From Bacillota bacterium (lineage in GTDB: Bacteria > Bacillota > Clostridia > Oscillospirales > Acutalibacteraceae), in the NCBI GenBank assembly GCA_023391275.1, contig JAEWBE010000102.1, positions 1 to 60,808 of the forward strand: 60,808 bases of DNA, in the 5' to 3' direction. Below are positions 15,508-23,415 of this stretch, piece after piece. Under the pieces are notes generated by a model. The model was not told where the DNA came from, did not search any database, and was given only the letters and a program-made list of their open reading frames with translations. Every line of letters begins with the position of its first letter. The stretch's first letter is position 1. The position numbers and the translations under genes were made by a program.

Positions 15508-15903
15508 ATGAACGTATTGATTGTGGTACCTGAAAAAGTACCCCGCGAGGCTGAAATCGGGGACGATTTACATTCTATGCAGGAGATTGTGGGCGGCACA
15601 ATAGAGGCCGTCTATCCCTACCAAGACCCGGTTGCACTTGTTTGCAACGATGAGGGAAAACTTGACGGACTGCCTCTGAACCGCAGCATTGAGGACTACG
15701 ATGTGATAGCTGGAACCTTTTTTATCTGTGGCTTAAGCGAAGATAATTTCGCACCCCTGTCCCCGGAATTGATGGCGAAGTACAAAGATAAGTTCTATAG
15801 CCCCGAGCTGTTTTTCCAAGCTGGAGGCCAGATTCATTCTGTAAAGGCGCATCCGCCAAAGAAACCGCATCCCAAGAAAAAGGAGGAAATAGGCCGTGAA
15901 TGA
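15508..15903 (+). CDS. DUF3846 domain protein
   Basis: This 131-residue protein contains LIVVPEKVPREAEIGDDLHS, MQEIVGGTIEAVYPYQDPVA, LVCNDEGKLDGLPLNRSIED and DVIAGTFFICG, the DUF3846 core pattern. A basic C-terminal tail (HPPKKPHPKKKEE) follows. It starts three bases after the methyltransferase stop behind GAAAGGAGTTTAAGAA, and overlaps the ArdA start by eight bases. The function of DUF3846 is unknown; it travels with ArdA in many conjugative elements. Confidence 0.82.
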   Translation: MNVLIVVPEKVPREAEIGDDLHSMQEIVGGTIEAVYPYQDPVALVCNDEGKLDGLPLNRSIEDYDVIAGTFFICGLSEDNFAPLSPELMAKYKDKFYSPELFFQAGGQIHSVKAHPPKKPHPKKKEEIGRE

Positions 15904-16582
15904 GCCTGCTATCAATGCCTATATCACCAATTTAGGCAAGTACAACGAAGGTATTTTAGCGGGCGAATGGCTGGCCTTGCCCACTACCACCGAGCAGATG
16001 CAGCAGACGTTAAAGAATATCGGAATCGACGGCATCTGCTACGAAGAATATTTCATCACGGACTACGAAACCTCCGTCAACGGCCTGTATAATATCTTAC
16101 CGGAGTACGCCAATCTTGACGAATTGAACTACCTTGCGTCGGTTCTGGATGAACTTCCGGAGGATGATTTAGAAAAACTGGAGGCCGCCGTTGAGTATGG
16201 TGACCATACAGGCAGCGTCAAAGATATTATTAATCTGGCGCAGAACCTTGATTGCTACGATTATTACCCGGACATTCATAATGAGGAAGATTTAGGCTGC
16301 TACTGGATTGAGGAAAGCGGCTGTTATGAGGTGCCGGAAAATTGGGCGGCGTACATCGACTATGAAAAATTTGGGCGGGATATTGCCATGAATGAGAGCA
16401 GCACATTTACAGAAGGCGGCTACGTCGTGAATAACGGCGATGGCTTCCAAGAGTATTATGACGGTAAAGAAATCCCAGACGAATACAAAGTTTTCGCCTA
16501 TCCAAAACGGGAGAAAACACCGCAGAAAAAGCATGACCCGGAGCAAAGACATAAACCACAACCAAGCCGTGACGAGCGTTAA
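15896..16582 (+). CDS. ardA: Antirestriction protein ArdA
   Basis: This 228-residue protein uses a GTG start at 15896 after AAAAAGGAGGAAATAGGCC. ArdA marks are INAYITNLGKYNEGILAGEW near the start, EEYFITDYETS in the middle and FGRDIAMNESSTFTEGGYV near the end. The protein is strongly acidic with a basic tail of about 30 residues. ArdA mimics DNA and inhibits type I restriction enzymes, protecting incoming single-copy DNA in a new host. Its length is a little over the usual 165-180 because of the tail. Neighbours DUF3846 and the oriT-like region fit a conjugative-element leading region, the first part to enter a recipient. Confidence 0.9.
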   Translation: MNEPAINAYITNLGKYNEGILAGEWLALPTTTEQMQQTLKNIGIDGICYEEYFITDYETSVNGLYNILPEYANLDELNYLASVLDELPEDDLEKLEAAVEYGDHTGSVKDIINLAQNLDCYDYYPDIHNEEDLGCYWIEESGCYEVPENWAAYIDYEKFGRDIAMNESSTFTEGGYVVNNGDGFQEYYDGKEIPDEYKVFAYPKREKTPQKKHDPEQRHKPQPSRDER

Positions 16583-16633
16583 CCCAGTAGGTACGAGAAA
16601 GGGCAGCCATCGGCTGTCCTGTCTTAGCAAGCA

Positions 16634-16686
16634 CTGAATTTGTACGCCACAAATTCGCTTGTCAGGGGAAATCCCCTGAAACCCCA
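16634..16686. other. Candidate origin of transfer
   Basis: Two inverted repeats lie next to each other: GAATTTGT/ACAAATTC (16636-16656, five-base loop) and CAGGGG/CCCCTG (16663-16678, four-base loop), followed by AAACCCC. The site lies directly upstream of mobC, where oriT sits in relatives. The nick position is not assignable without the relaxase. Confidence 0.45.
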
Positions 16687-16721
16687 ATCATTTGCTGGCA
16701 GAAAGGAGTTGAAAGCCTACT

Positions 16722-16973
16722 ATGAAACAAATTACCAAACGCCAACATTTGCGACTAGACCCCGGTACCCGCCGTCGTCTTGAAATGTTGGCCGAAAAGT
16801 CAGGAAAGTCTATGTCGGCGGTTGTCCGGCTGCTGATTGAGGGTTCGGCTATCCGCGAAATGCCGACTGCCGACTACCATGCCATGGCCGCCGAGCTTCA
16901 CGCCATCGGAAACAATTTAAACCAGATTGCCCGCATTGCCAACATCACCGGTCAGATAGATAAAACTGCCTAA
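16722..16973 (+). pseudogene. mobC: MobC-like relaxosome protein, C-terminally truncated
   Basis: The 83 residues comprise a ribbon-helix-helix start (KRQHLRLDPGTRRRLEMLAE, KSGKSMSAVVRLLIEG) and the MobC block AELHAIGNNLNQIARIANIT. MobC proteins of this group usually continue 25 or more residues past this block; here the frame stops after GQIDKTA. The relaxase gene that should follow is absent, and what comes next is a low-GC lipoprotein gene. So a deletion or insertion removed the end of mobC and everything to its right up to the regulatory module. AAAGGAGTTGAAAGCCTACT precedes the ATG. The protein may still bind DNA. Confidence 0.7.
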
Positions 16974-17144
16974 TCTAACACATTGAAGAATAATCTTATG
17001 ATCTCTGTGAACAGTTCATAAAAAAGATATAAGCCAGTCTGATGGATAAATCTTAAAAAGGTGTGTTTTTCATAAAGTGTATAAACTCATACGGAATATG
17101 TTTTCTATGTAAAACTATAGCTGTTTTGTGGGAGGAATTAAATA

Positions 17145-17690
17145 ATGAAAAGTTGGGCATTAAGAAATTACGGCGCAGATAAGTTGCATAATATCAATAA
17201 AGGCATATTTGTTTTTATTACAGTATTTATCGTTATAAGTATATTCACCTCTTGCAAAGTAAATAATTCATCCAGTTTCAAAACAATTCAAGCCGACTCT
17301 TTTACTGTTTCAGTACCCAAAGAGTGGGCAAGTGAAACCAAACCAGAGGTCATATTTAAAAAAGGAGATCAACAAATTGGCGGTATAGTTGTGCTAGGCT
17401 ATTATCCAACAGAGCCAATTTCTCAACTATATGGAAATCATTATGAAGTAATTAATTCGGAAGAAGTTAACACTTTATCTATACCTGCAATAAAAGTAAC
17501 CTTGCGGCGGACTCAACCCGCAGCAACAGGTGATTTGTCATTTGTTGATGAACTTCATTATTTTTTCATACCGGAAAATAGCACAGTTGCATACGATTTG
17601 AATTTTAATTCTAGTCTGGTGGATCATAACACAGCGGAATCAATAGCGGAAAGTTTCAAGTTGGAAAGTTCGGACGGAAGTTCACACTGA
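17145..17690 (+). CDS. Predicted lipoprotein of unknown function
   Basis: This is 181 residues. A basic N-terminus and the hydrophobic stretch GIFVFITVFIVISIF lead to the lipobox FTSC (Cys about residue 37), so the mature protein should be lipid-anchored outside the cell. The rest (ADSFTVSVPKEWASETKPEV then GDQQIGGIVVLGYYPTEP and ELHYFFIPENSTVAYDLNF) resembles PsbP/DUF4367-like small extracytoplasmic domains, but I cannot name a family. GGGAGGAATTAAATA precedes the ATG. It lies exactly where transfer genes are missing and is AT-rich relative to the ArdA block, so it was probably brought in by the rearrangement that truncated mobC. Function unknown. Confidence 0.65.
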   Translation: MKSWALRNYGADKLHNINKGIFVFITVFIVISIFTSCKVNNSSSFKTIQADSFTVSVPKEWASETKPEVIFKKGDQQIGGIVVLGYYPTEPISQLYGNHYEVINSEEVNTLSIPAIKVTLRRTQPAATGDLSFVDELHYFFIPENSTVAYDLNFNSSLVDHNTAESIAESFKLESSDGSSH

Positions 17691-18240
17691 CCAAACGAAA
17701 AAAACGTAGAATCCATGTGTGCGGTTTTTTTGACGCTTACATTATTCCATGCAAAGTGCTGAATTTGTTTCAATTTCCTAAGTCTATCATAACATACCTC
17801 TGAATGTACTAAAGATAACGTCATTAATAGCACACCTTCAAGTGTCGAAAACAACTTTAGATTACCTCAGTAAAAGTATCCCTACCAAACAAAAAAAACG
17901 TGAGTTTCGGCGGGGTTATCTCCATGCCTATCCATTATATACCCTTCCAAACTTTACGGTTTGGAGGGGTATATGTGTTTTTGGGGTATGCTCAGAGGCC
18001 GCTATTAAGTAGCGGTTTGGTGTAAACGAGCGAACATCATTTTACATTTTGCTTTTAGCATTATTGGATTATCCAATAATGAACTATGCCTTTCAACGGA
18101 TAATCGTCGTCATAATGGCGCAGCCTCACATCATTTAATACGTTTTTATGCAGCGTGTATTTCTCTTCGGAACCGGAGAGAAAACTGCGCTGTTTTTTTA
18201 TACTCTGGACGCACTCCTCATATCCGCGGCCCACCTTCTT
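17691..18240. other. Non-coding region with several strong hairpins
   Basis: No gene is seen in 550 bases. Hairpins: 17938-17973, a 15-base stem (TATACCCTTCCAAAC with GTTTGGAGGGGTATA, one G-T pair, loop of six); 17999-18015, CCGCTA/TAGCGG followed by TTTGG; 18059-18081, perfect CATTATTGGA/TCCAATAATG with a three-base loop. It lies between the lipoprotein and the sigma factor of the element, in the regulatory segment of Tn916-like elements, where attenuation controls transfer genes. Confidence 0.65.
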
Positions 18241-18272
18241 CGTTTTCGTTTACTCAAATTGAAACGAAAACG
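18241..18272 (+). promoter_or_regulatory. Perfect 11-base inverted repeat in the leader of the sigma-factor gene
   Basis: CGTTTTCGTTT (18241-18251) and AAACGAAAACG (18262-18272) pair perfectly around a ten-base loop, and the second arm runs directly into the GGAGGAAGT ribosome binding site. Folding would hide or present the site, so it may control translation; it could also be a protein-binding site. Confidence 0.55.
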
Positions 18273-18283
18273 GAGGAAGTACA

Positions 18284-18706
18284 ATGTTTGAAAATAATAA
18301 TGATATGCCTTTGGAGTGGAGGTTTACCAGTTACATAGAAAAAGTGATAATTCACGCCAGAATCGATTACCTGCGCCACCACGGATGCATCTACGACCAC
18401 GAGGAATTGGTCGATGAAGTGCCGGAGCGCGCCGAACAAGCTGATGATGGGATACTAGACGAAAAATTTCTACTGGCGACGGTCACGGCAGCCACACTGG
18501 AGCAGATAGCCACCGGGGAACGGCTGTATCAGGCAATTCGTAGTTTGTCTCCGACGGAGAAGGAAGTGTTGTACCAGCTTTTTATATTGGGACACAACAC
18601 AAAAGAAGCTGCGCTGGCAATGGGCGTAACCATCAATTGGATACAAAAGCTGAAAAAACGCACATTATCCAAGCTTCGTACTACTTTAGAACAAGGGGAG
18701 GATTGA
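18284..18706 (+). CDS. Sigma-70-like factor of a Tn916-type element
   Basis: This 140-residue protein has the form of the Tn916 orf7 group. The N-terminal part has SYIEKVIIHARIDYLRHHG; the C-terminal part is a region-4 helix-turn-helix, IRSLSPTEKEVLYQLFILGH then NTKEAALAMGVTINWIQKLK. The start ATG follows GGAGGAAGTACA. Such proteins regulate excision and transfer functions. It is followed two bases later by the second regulatory gene and, 0.7 kb on, by excisionase and integrase. The order matches Tn916-like right ends, which supports this being the recombination side of an integrated element. Confidence 0.85.
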   Translation: MFENNNDMPLEWRFTSYIEKVIIHARIDYLRHHGCIYDHEELVDEVPERAEQADDGILDEKFLLATVTAATLEQIATGERLYQAIRSLSPTEKEVLYQLFILGHNTKEAALAMGVTINWIQKLKKRTLSKLRTTLEQGED

Positions 18707-18708
18707 AC

Positions 18709-18906
18709 ATGACAGACTTTGCCGCCACGCTTAATATGGCGCGGCAGGGTGACCGCAAGGCCATAGAACAACTTTTACTGCTTTATGAACCATTGATAGG
18801 CCGATACAGCCGAATTAACGAGAAGGTAGATGAGGATTTGAGGCAGTTTATTAGCCTGAGAATTCTCATTTCCTTAAAAAATTTTTCAAAACAGTCCGCT
18901 TTTTAG
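18709..18906 (+). CDS. Helix-turn-helix domain protein of a Tn916-type element
   Basis: This is 65 residues, starting at 18709 behind GGGGAGGATTGAAC. The sequence DFAATLNMARQGDRKAIEQL then LLLYEPLIGRYSRINEKVDE and DLRQFISLRI is that of the small helix-turn-helix (sigma-region-2-like) proteins next to the sigma factor in Tn916 relatives. It probably works with the upstream factor. The start is two bases after the sigma gene's stop, so the two are cotranscribed. Confidence 0.78.
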   Translation: MTDFAATLNMARQGDRKAIEQLLLLYEPLIGRYSRINEKVDEDLRQFISLRILISLKNFSKQSAF

Positions 18907-19373
18907 AACTCCCAAACGCCTTTATAGGATGAGAGGGTAAAAAAAGACTTCCCCTCCATGAACATTGAAAATTGAATAGGACAAACCCGGATACGTTCGG
19001 GATACGCGCCCAATGGGGCAGCCGTGCGGCAGGTACGCCATAACCTTTCTTTGGGGAAGCGAGCGATAAATACCGTGCCGTAAGCAGGTCATGGCAGGCC
19101 TGTTGGCGAAGATCGTGCGTCCCGACATAATGATACTTCCGTCTTGAACGCATCACCGCATTGGACGGCACACCCATCAGTATGGGAAGGGGTGAAATAC
19201 CCATGAGGCAGCGGCCCGCTGCCGTCCGGATTGTCTATAAGTGAACGAAAACGTGTAGAGAAGGAAAGCCGCGCCGAAAAAGCCGACACCCATTTGGGAC
19301 AGCGAGCCAAAGTTACGTCGCGGCTTTGTTTCTTATACATACAGATGGATGAAGTAAAGAAGGAGGATGTATT
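18907..19373 (+). other. Non-coding region before excisionase, possibly structured RNA
   Basis: This is 467 bases without a credible gene. The region is GC-richer and less AT-skewed than ordinary spacers. It ends in a long hairpin whose arms AAAGCCGCG (about 19272) and CGCGGCTTT (about 19318) pair perfectly. Related elements also carry a long untranslated stretch here. A structured leader or small RNA controlling xis-int is possible, but nothing more can be said from one sequence. Confidence 0.45.
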
Positions 19374-19622
19374 ATGGCCACAAAACAAACCGTAGTAAAA
19401 ACAGAACCTATGCCCATGCTGAAAACCGTAGAGCAAATGAGCAAAATTAGCGGGCTGGGAGAAAATAAACTCCGTGAGCTGATGGATAAAGGAGAAATCG
19501 AGTATGTCCAAAATGGAAACCGGCGGCTATTGAGTAATCAGTCTATCTGGGACTGGTATATTCGCAATCGTGTTATGCCTCGTTCTCTTTCGGTGAAGGG
19601 GGACTGCGAGTTATGTCGATAA
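19374..19622 (+). CDS. xis: Excisionase, Tn916 Xis-like
   Basis: This 82-residue protein has a winged-helix/MerR-like DNA-binding core: MPMLKTVEQMSKISGLGENK, LRELMDKGEIEYVQNGNRRL and SNQSIWDWYIRN. Size and position, directly before and overlapping the integrase by ten bases, match Xis of Tn916-family elements, where it bends DNA at the ends and favours excision. AAGGAGGATGTATT precedes the ATG. Together with the integrase it makes excision of the island possible in principle. Confidence 0.82.
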   Translation: MATKQTVVKTEPMPMLKTVEQMSKISGLGENKLRELMDKGEIEYVQNGNRRLLSNQSIWDWYIRNRVMPRSLSVKGDCELCR

Positions 19623-20884
19623 GCCCAAGGCAAGTCAAAAACAAACGTGATGCAAATGGTATGCCGACTGGCAGGCCCGGAACCGTATATGATGTCAATA
19701 TCAAGTACAAAATAAATGGGGAAAGAAAAGTTTATGGTAAAAAAGGCTTTTTGACGAAGAAAGAAGCTGCAGCACATGAGGCTGAAATGAAAGTCAAATT
19801 GTCTGCTCCTGAATACAAACCACTCTCTGCGGAGCAATCTAAATTGACGGTTCAGAAATATTTGGAACAATGGGTGCAGAGTCATGGAAAAGCCAATTTA
19901 CGACCCGGTACATTTGATAATTATAAGAGTCAGATTAAAAACCATATTGTACCCAATATAGGACAAGTGCAGTTAAGGCAATTAACTCCGGAAATCATAG
20001 ATGGAATGTACCAAAAACTTTTTGACCAAGGTCTTTCGCAAAGCACCGTTAAATACACACAATGTGTTTTAAGTGTCGCGCTGGAGGCTGCCCGTAAGTA
20101 CCACTACATTAATACCAATCCTGCCAATGATATTATTACTAAATTTGGCAAGCAAGGCAAGACACCTGATCCGTACACAGTAGAGCAGATGCAACAGCTT
20201 ATGGGGAACGTAATGGGAACGCAATGGGAAATGATTGTTGTTCTAAGCGGTATGTATGGTCTGCGGCGCAATGAGGTTTTAGGGCTGCGCTGGGATAATG
20301 TAGACATGAAAAACGACACATTTGGCGTGATAGAACAGCTGCCATATAAAGTGCCGTCCGGAACGGAGCGTATCGAATTGATGGCTCCAGTCAAGTCAGA
20401 AGAACGAACCCTGCCAATTACGGAAGTAACAAGGCCATACTTTGAAAGGCAGTTTGCTTTGCAAGAAAAACAAAAAGAGATGGCGAGGCTGTCCGGGCAG
20501 GAGTATTTTGACAACCGTCTTGTTATTTCAAAACCTAACGGAATGCCCATGCGCGCGGAGCGTGTGACAGTAAATTTTGCTCAGCTTTTACGCCGTTTGA
20601 ATATGCCTCACATCCGTTTCCACGATCTGCGCCATTCCGCGGCCACAAACATGCATCAGCTTACAGGCGACTTTTATACCGTCGGAAAAATTTTAGGACA
20701 TAGCTTAAAAGGCGTGGGAATCCAACTCAATATGTCGTCTACCTTAGAGGCCGTCACAGAGCGATATGTTGATGTACGGCTGGAAAGGAAAAAGACGGTT
20801 TTAGATGCATATCACAATGCGCTGCATCCACAAAAGGATGCAAAAAAAACTTTGAACAGGGATAAAAAGGAGATGGAAAGGTAG
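19613..20884 (+). CDS. int: Tyrosine-type integrase, Tn916 family
   Basis: This 423-residue protein has three parts. An N-terminal arm-binding domain (TVYDVNIKYKINGERKVYGK, KGFLTKKEAAAHEAEM) comes first. Next is a core-binding domain (LTVQKYLEQWVQSHGKANLR, TFDNYKSQIKNHIVPNIGQV). The catalytic domain shows the first Arg in MYGLRRNEVLGLRW, the HxLRH box in FHDLRHSAATNMHQ, LGHSLKGVG, and the nucleophile Tyr in EAVTERYVDVRL. All active-site residues are present, so it should be active. The gene ends 228 bases from the 3' end of tRNA-Ser, which is the probable target. It lacks intact mobilisation partners, so the element could move only with help. Confidence 0.93.
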   Translation: MSISPRQVKNKRDANGMPTGRPGTVYDVNIKYKINGERKVYGKKGFLTKKEAAAHEAEMKVKLSAPEYKPLSAEQSKLTVQKYLEQWVQSHGKANLRPGTFDNYKSQIKNHIVPNIGQVQLRQLTPEIIDGMYQKLFDQGLSQSTVKYTQCVLSVALEAARKYHYINTNPANDIITKFGKQGKTPDPYTVEQMQQLMGNVMGTQWEMIVVLSGMYGLRRNEVLGLRWDNVDMKNDTFGVIEQLPYKVPSGTERIELMAPVKSEERTLPITEVTRPYFERQFALQEKQKEMARLSGQEYFDNRLVISKPNGMPMRAERVTVNFAQLLRRLNMPHIRFHDLRHSAATNMHQLTGDFYTVGKILGHSLKGVGIQLNMSSTLEAVTERYVDVRLERKKTVLDAYHNALHPQKDAKKTLNRDKKEMER

Positions 20885-20905
20885 TTTTTCTTTATGATTT
20901 TCTAT

Positions 20906-20926
20906 AGTCCTTTAAGGACTTTTATG
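20906..20926 (+). terminator. Short hairpin after int
   Basis: AGTCC/GGACT around TTTAA, followed by TTTTA, 22 bases after the integrase stop. The stem is short. Confidence 0.4.
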
Positions 20927-21073
20927 GGGTTTGGTCACCATTTGGTTACCAAAATGCAAAATTGGAATCAAATTACACATGGATAAGATATCTAATCGAA
21001 CACTTTTAAGGATGTGATAAAGATGGGCAAGAGGAATGAAAGCCTAAAAAACCCAGTATCCATGAGGAAAAAG

Positions 21074-21107
21074 AAAAAGTCCACCAGCATAAGCTGATGG
21101 ACTTTTT
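21074..21107. terminator. Bidirectional terminator between int and tRNA-Ser
   Basis: AAAAAGTCCA-CAGC and GCTG-TGGACTTTTT pair with one mismatch around ATAA, with T runs on both strands. It can end int transcription from the left and tRNA-Ser transcription from the right. Confidence 0.8.
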
Positions 21108-21111
21108 TGGC

Positions 21112-21193
21112 GGAGAGGATGCGACTCGAACGCACAATGCCTTGCGGCACACCACATTTCCAATGTGGCTCCTTACCATTAGAATACCTCTCC
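21112..21193 (-). tRNA. tRNA-Ser(GGA)
   Basis: Read on the minus strand, the 7-base acceptor stem is GGAGAGG/CCTCTCC, the anticodon stem CCACA/TGTGG encloses the loop TTGGAAA with anticodon GGA, a 16-base variable arm contains TGCC-GCAA-GGCA, and the T stem GTGCG/CGCAT encloses TTCGAGT. The long variable arm and anticodon identify serine. CCA is not encoded. The D loop is short, giving 82 bases. The 3' end faces the integrase gene, the classical arrangement for an island that integrates into a tRNA 3' end. Confidence 0.93.
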
Positions 21194-21312
21194 AAATGGC
21201 AATTCGTTGGCTGCTTTATCAAGCAACTCTGATATTATATCGAATGTTCAGAAAAAAATCAAGCCCTAATTTGCAGATATTTGATTTTTTATGGAAATCT
21301 GCTGATTAACCC

Positions 21313-21339
21313 TTGCACAGCAAATCATAGTGTTATAAT
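21313..21339 (+). promoter_or_regulatory. Candidate asnS promoter
   Basis: TTGCAC and a perfect TATAAT are 15 bases apart, a short spacing. The -10 box is 40 bases ahead of the start codon. No T-box leader is visible. Confidence 0.4.
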
Positions 21340-21378
21340 ATATTCCTATATTCCATTCCAAATCTAGGAGGTATTCGT

Positions 21379-22773
21379 TTGAAAAGATCGGAGATAACCG
21401 AATTATATTCCAGAACTGCGGAGTTTGGCGATACGGTCGTCACGGTTTGCGGCTGGGTTCGCACAATTCGTGATTCAAAGGCACTTGGTTTTATTGAACT
21501 GAATGACGGCAGCTGCTTTAAAGGAGTCCAAATCGTATTTGAGGCCGATAAGGTTGATAATTTTGCTGAAGTGGCAAAACTGAATGTTGGTTCGGCGGTT
21601 ACGGTAACCGGCAAATTGATTGTTACCCCGGAAGCGAAGCAGCCGTTTGAAATTCATGCTGAAAAGATTGAAATTGAAGGCCTTTCCACGCCGGACTATC
21701 CGCTCCAGAAAAAGCGCCACTCGCTTGAATACCTGCGTACGATTGCGCATCTGCGCCCGCGTACCAACACATTCAGCGCGGCGTTCCGGGTGCGTTCCGC
21801 AGCGGCCTATGCGATTCATAAGTTTTTTAACGAAAGCGGCTTTGTGTATGTTCATACGCCGCTTGTTACCGGCAGCGACTGTGAAGGAGCGGGTGAAATG
21901 TTCACTGTGACCACTCTGGATGCGGACAATCCTCCCCGTACGGAAAATGGTGCTGTGGACTATTCTCAGGATTTCTTTCAAAAGCATACTTCACTGACTG
22001 TTTCCGGCCAGCTGGAGGCAGAATGCATGGCAATGGCTTTCGGCAAGGTGTACACCTTCGGCCCGACCTTCCGTGCGGAAAAATCCTATACGCAGCGCCA
22101 CGCGGCGGAATTCTGGATGATAGAGCCGGAAATCGCGTTTGCCGATCTTGGGGACGACATGAAGCTGGCTGAAGATATGATGAAATTTGCGATCCGCTAT
22201 GTTATGGATACCTGCCCTGCCGACATAGAATTTTTCAATAAATTTGTGGACAATGGTTTGGTTGAGCGTCTGAGCAATGTGGTCAGTTCCAATTTCGCAT
22301 GCGTCACTTACACCGAAGCAGTGGATATTCTGAAGAAGAACAACGACCGGTTTGAATACAAGGTGGAGTGGGGCACGGATTTGCAAACCGAGCACGAAAA
22401 GTACCTGACGGAACAGGTGTACGGCAAGCCTGTGTTTGTAACCAATTATCCCAAAGAGATCAAAGCTTTCTATATGCGTATGAATGACGACGGAAAAACG
22501 GTTGCGGCGGTTGACCTGCTGGTGCCGGGCATTGGCGAAATCATCGGCGGCAGCCAGCGCGAGGAGCGTATGGAAGTGCTTCAGCAGCGGATGAAAGACT
22601 TTGGACTCAACGAGGAAAATTACTGGTGGTATCTGGATTTGAGGCGCTACGGCGGTACCAGGCATGCCGGTTTCGGCCTTGGATTTGAACGTTTGGTAAT
22701 GTATTTGACCGGAATTGCAAATATCCGCGATGTCCTCCCATTCCCACGTACAACGGGAACCGCGGAGTTTTAG
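21379..22773 (+). CDS. asnS: Asparaginyl-tRNA synthetase
   Basis: This is 464 residues from a TTG start behind AGGAGG. The N-terminal OB fold reads VTVCGWVRTIRDSKALGFIE. The class II core has motif 2, FRAEKSYTQRHAAEFWMIEP, and motif 3, GFGLGFERLVMYLTGIANIR followed by DVLPFPRT. The final Arg region and the asparagine-type ending LPFPRTTGTAEF match AsnS, not AspS. It charges tRNA-Asn with asparagine in the cytoplasm. The length is normal. It is the first core gene right of the island and is followed by a bacteriohemerythrin gene 48 bases on. Confidence 0.96.
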   Translation: MKRSEITELYSRTAEFGDTVVTVCGWVRTIRDSKALGFIELNDGSCFKGVQIVFEADKVDNFAEVAKLNVGSAVTVTGKLIVTPEAKQPFEIHAEKIEIEGLSTPDYPLQKKRHSLEYLRTIAHLRPRTNTFSAAFRVRSAAAYAIHKFFNESGFVYVHTPLVTGSDCEGAGEMFTVTTLDADNPPRTENGAVDYSQDFFQKHTSLTVSGQLEAECMAMAFGKVYTFGPTFRAEKSYTQRHAAEFWMIEPEIAFADLGDDMKLAEDMMKFAIRYVMDTCPADIEFFNKFVDNGLVERLSNVVSSNFACVTYTEAVDILKKNNDRFEYKVEWGTDLQTEHEKYLTEQVYGKPVFVTNYPKEIKAFYMRMNDDGKTVAAVDLLVPGIGEIIGGSQREERMEVLQQRMKDFGLNEENYWWYLDLRRYGGTRHAGFGLGFERLVMYLTGIANIRDVLPFPRTTGTAEF

Positions 22774-22821
22774 ATGTAAAATACGGGCATGGGTGGGAAT
22801 GTAGAAAGGGAGTAATGAATT

Positions 22822-23214
22822 ATGGCAATGTGGAAAGAAAGTTTAAAAATCGGCGTAACCCTGATCGACAGTGAGCACAAGGAACTGTGTGATCGGATCG
22901 ACCAGCTCTTTGCCGCCTGTAATCAAGGCAAAGGAAAGGATGAAATTATTAAGACGTTGGAGTTCCTTGAATCCTACACCATTAAGCATTTTTCCGATGA
23001 AGAGAAACTCCAGCGCAGCAGCTCTTACCCAAAGGTCGCGGAGCACAAAGAGATGCATGAGTTTTTCAAAAAGAAAATCGCGGATCTGAAGCAAGATATT
23101 TTGGAGCACGGCGCATCTGTCGGTGTTGTTTCCAAAACAAATTATTTCTTAATGGACTGGCTTTTAAACCATATTCAGAAGGTGGATACGGAGCTGGCAA
23201 ATTATATTCATTAA
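22822..23214 (+). CDS. Bacteriohemerythrin
   Basis: This 130-residue single-domain protein has the di-iron hemerythrin pattern: W at residue 4, GVTLIDSEHKEL with the first His at 19, then TIKHFSDEEKLQ, YPKVAEHKEMHEFF and MDWLLNHIQKVD. All His, Glu and Asp ligands are present. Such proteins bind O2 reversibly through a di-iron site and are common in anaerobes and microaerophiles, where they may sense or remove oxygen. No signalling domain is attached. The start has GAAAGGGAGTAATGAATT ahead. A perfect terminator hairpin follows at once. Confidence 0.93.
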   Translation: MAMWKESLKIGVTLIDSEHKELCDRIDQLFAACNQGKGKDEIIKTLEFLESYTIKHFSDEEKLQRSSSYPKVAEHKEMHEFFKKKIADLKQDILEHGASVGVVSKTNYFLMDWLLNHIQKVDTELANYIH

Positions 23215-23215
23215 A

Positions 23216-23250
23216 AATTCGCCGATGGGAAAGATCCCCATCGGCGAATT
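23216..23250 (+). terminator. Hairpin terminator after the hemerythrin gene
   Basis: AATTCGCCGATGGG pairs with CCCATCGGCGAATT around a seven-base loop, a near-perfect 14-base stem. The T run is weak. Confidence 0.75.
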
Positions 23251-23329
23251 CTGTTGACGAGATATACAGAAATGAGCATATAATATCTATGGAAATAAGC
23301 AAAATCGAGAAAAATGCAGGATATATATT

Positions 23330-23359
23330 TTGGACTTGCAATTTAATGTGTTGTATACT
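23330..23359 (+). promoter_or_regulatory. Promoter of the aminotransferase gene
   Basis: TTGGAC (23330-23335) and TATACT (23354-23359) are 18 bases apart, 57 bases ahead of the chosen start. Confidence 0.5.
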
Positions 23360-23415
23360 ACAATAATATATGTTTTGGTATTGATTTTGCATTTTATATT
23401 AAGGAGATGCTCATA

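Noticed and set aside
21097..21309. A 70-codon plus-strand frame
   Set aside because: It lies over the tRNA-Ser gene and its flank.
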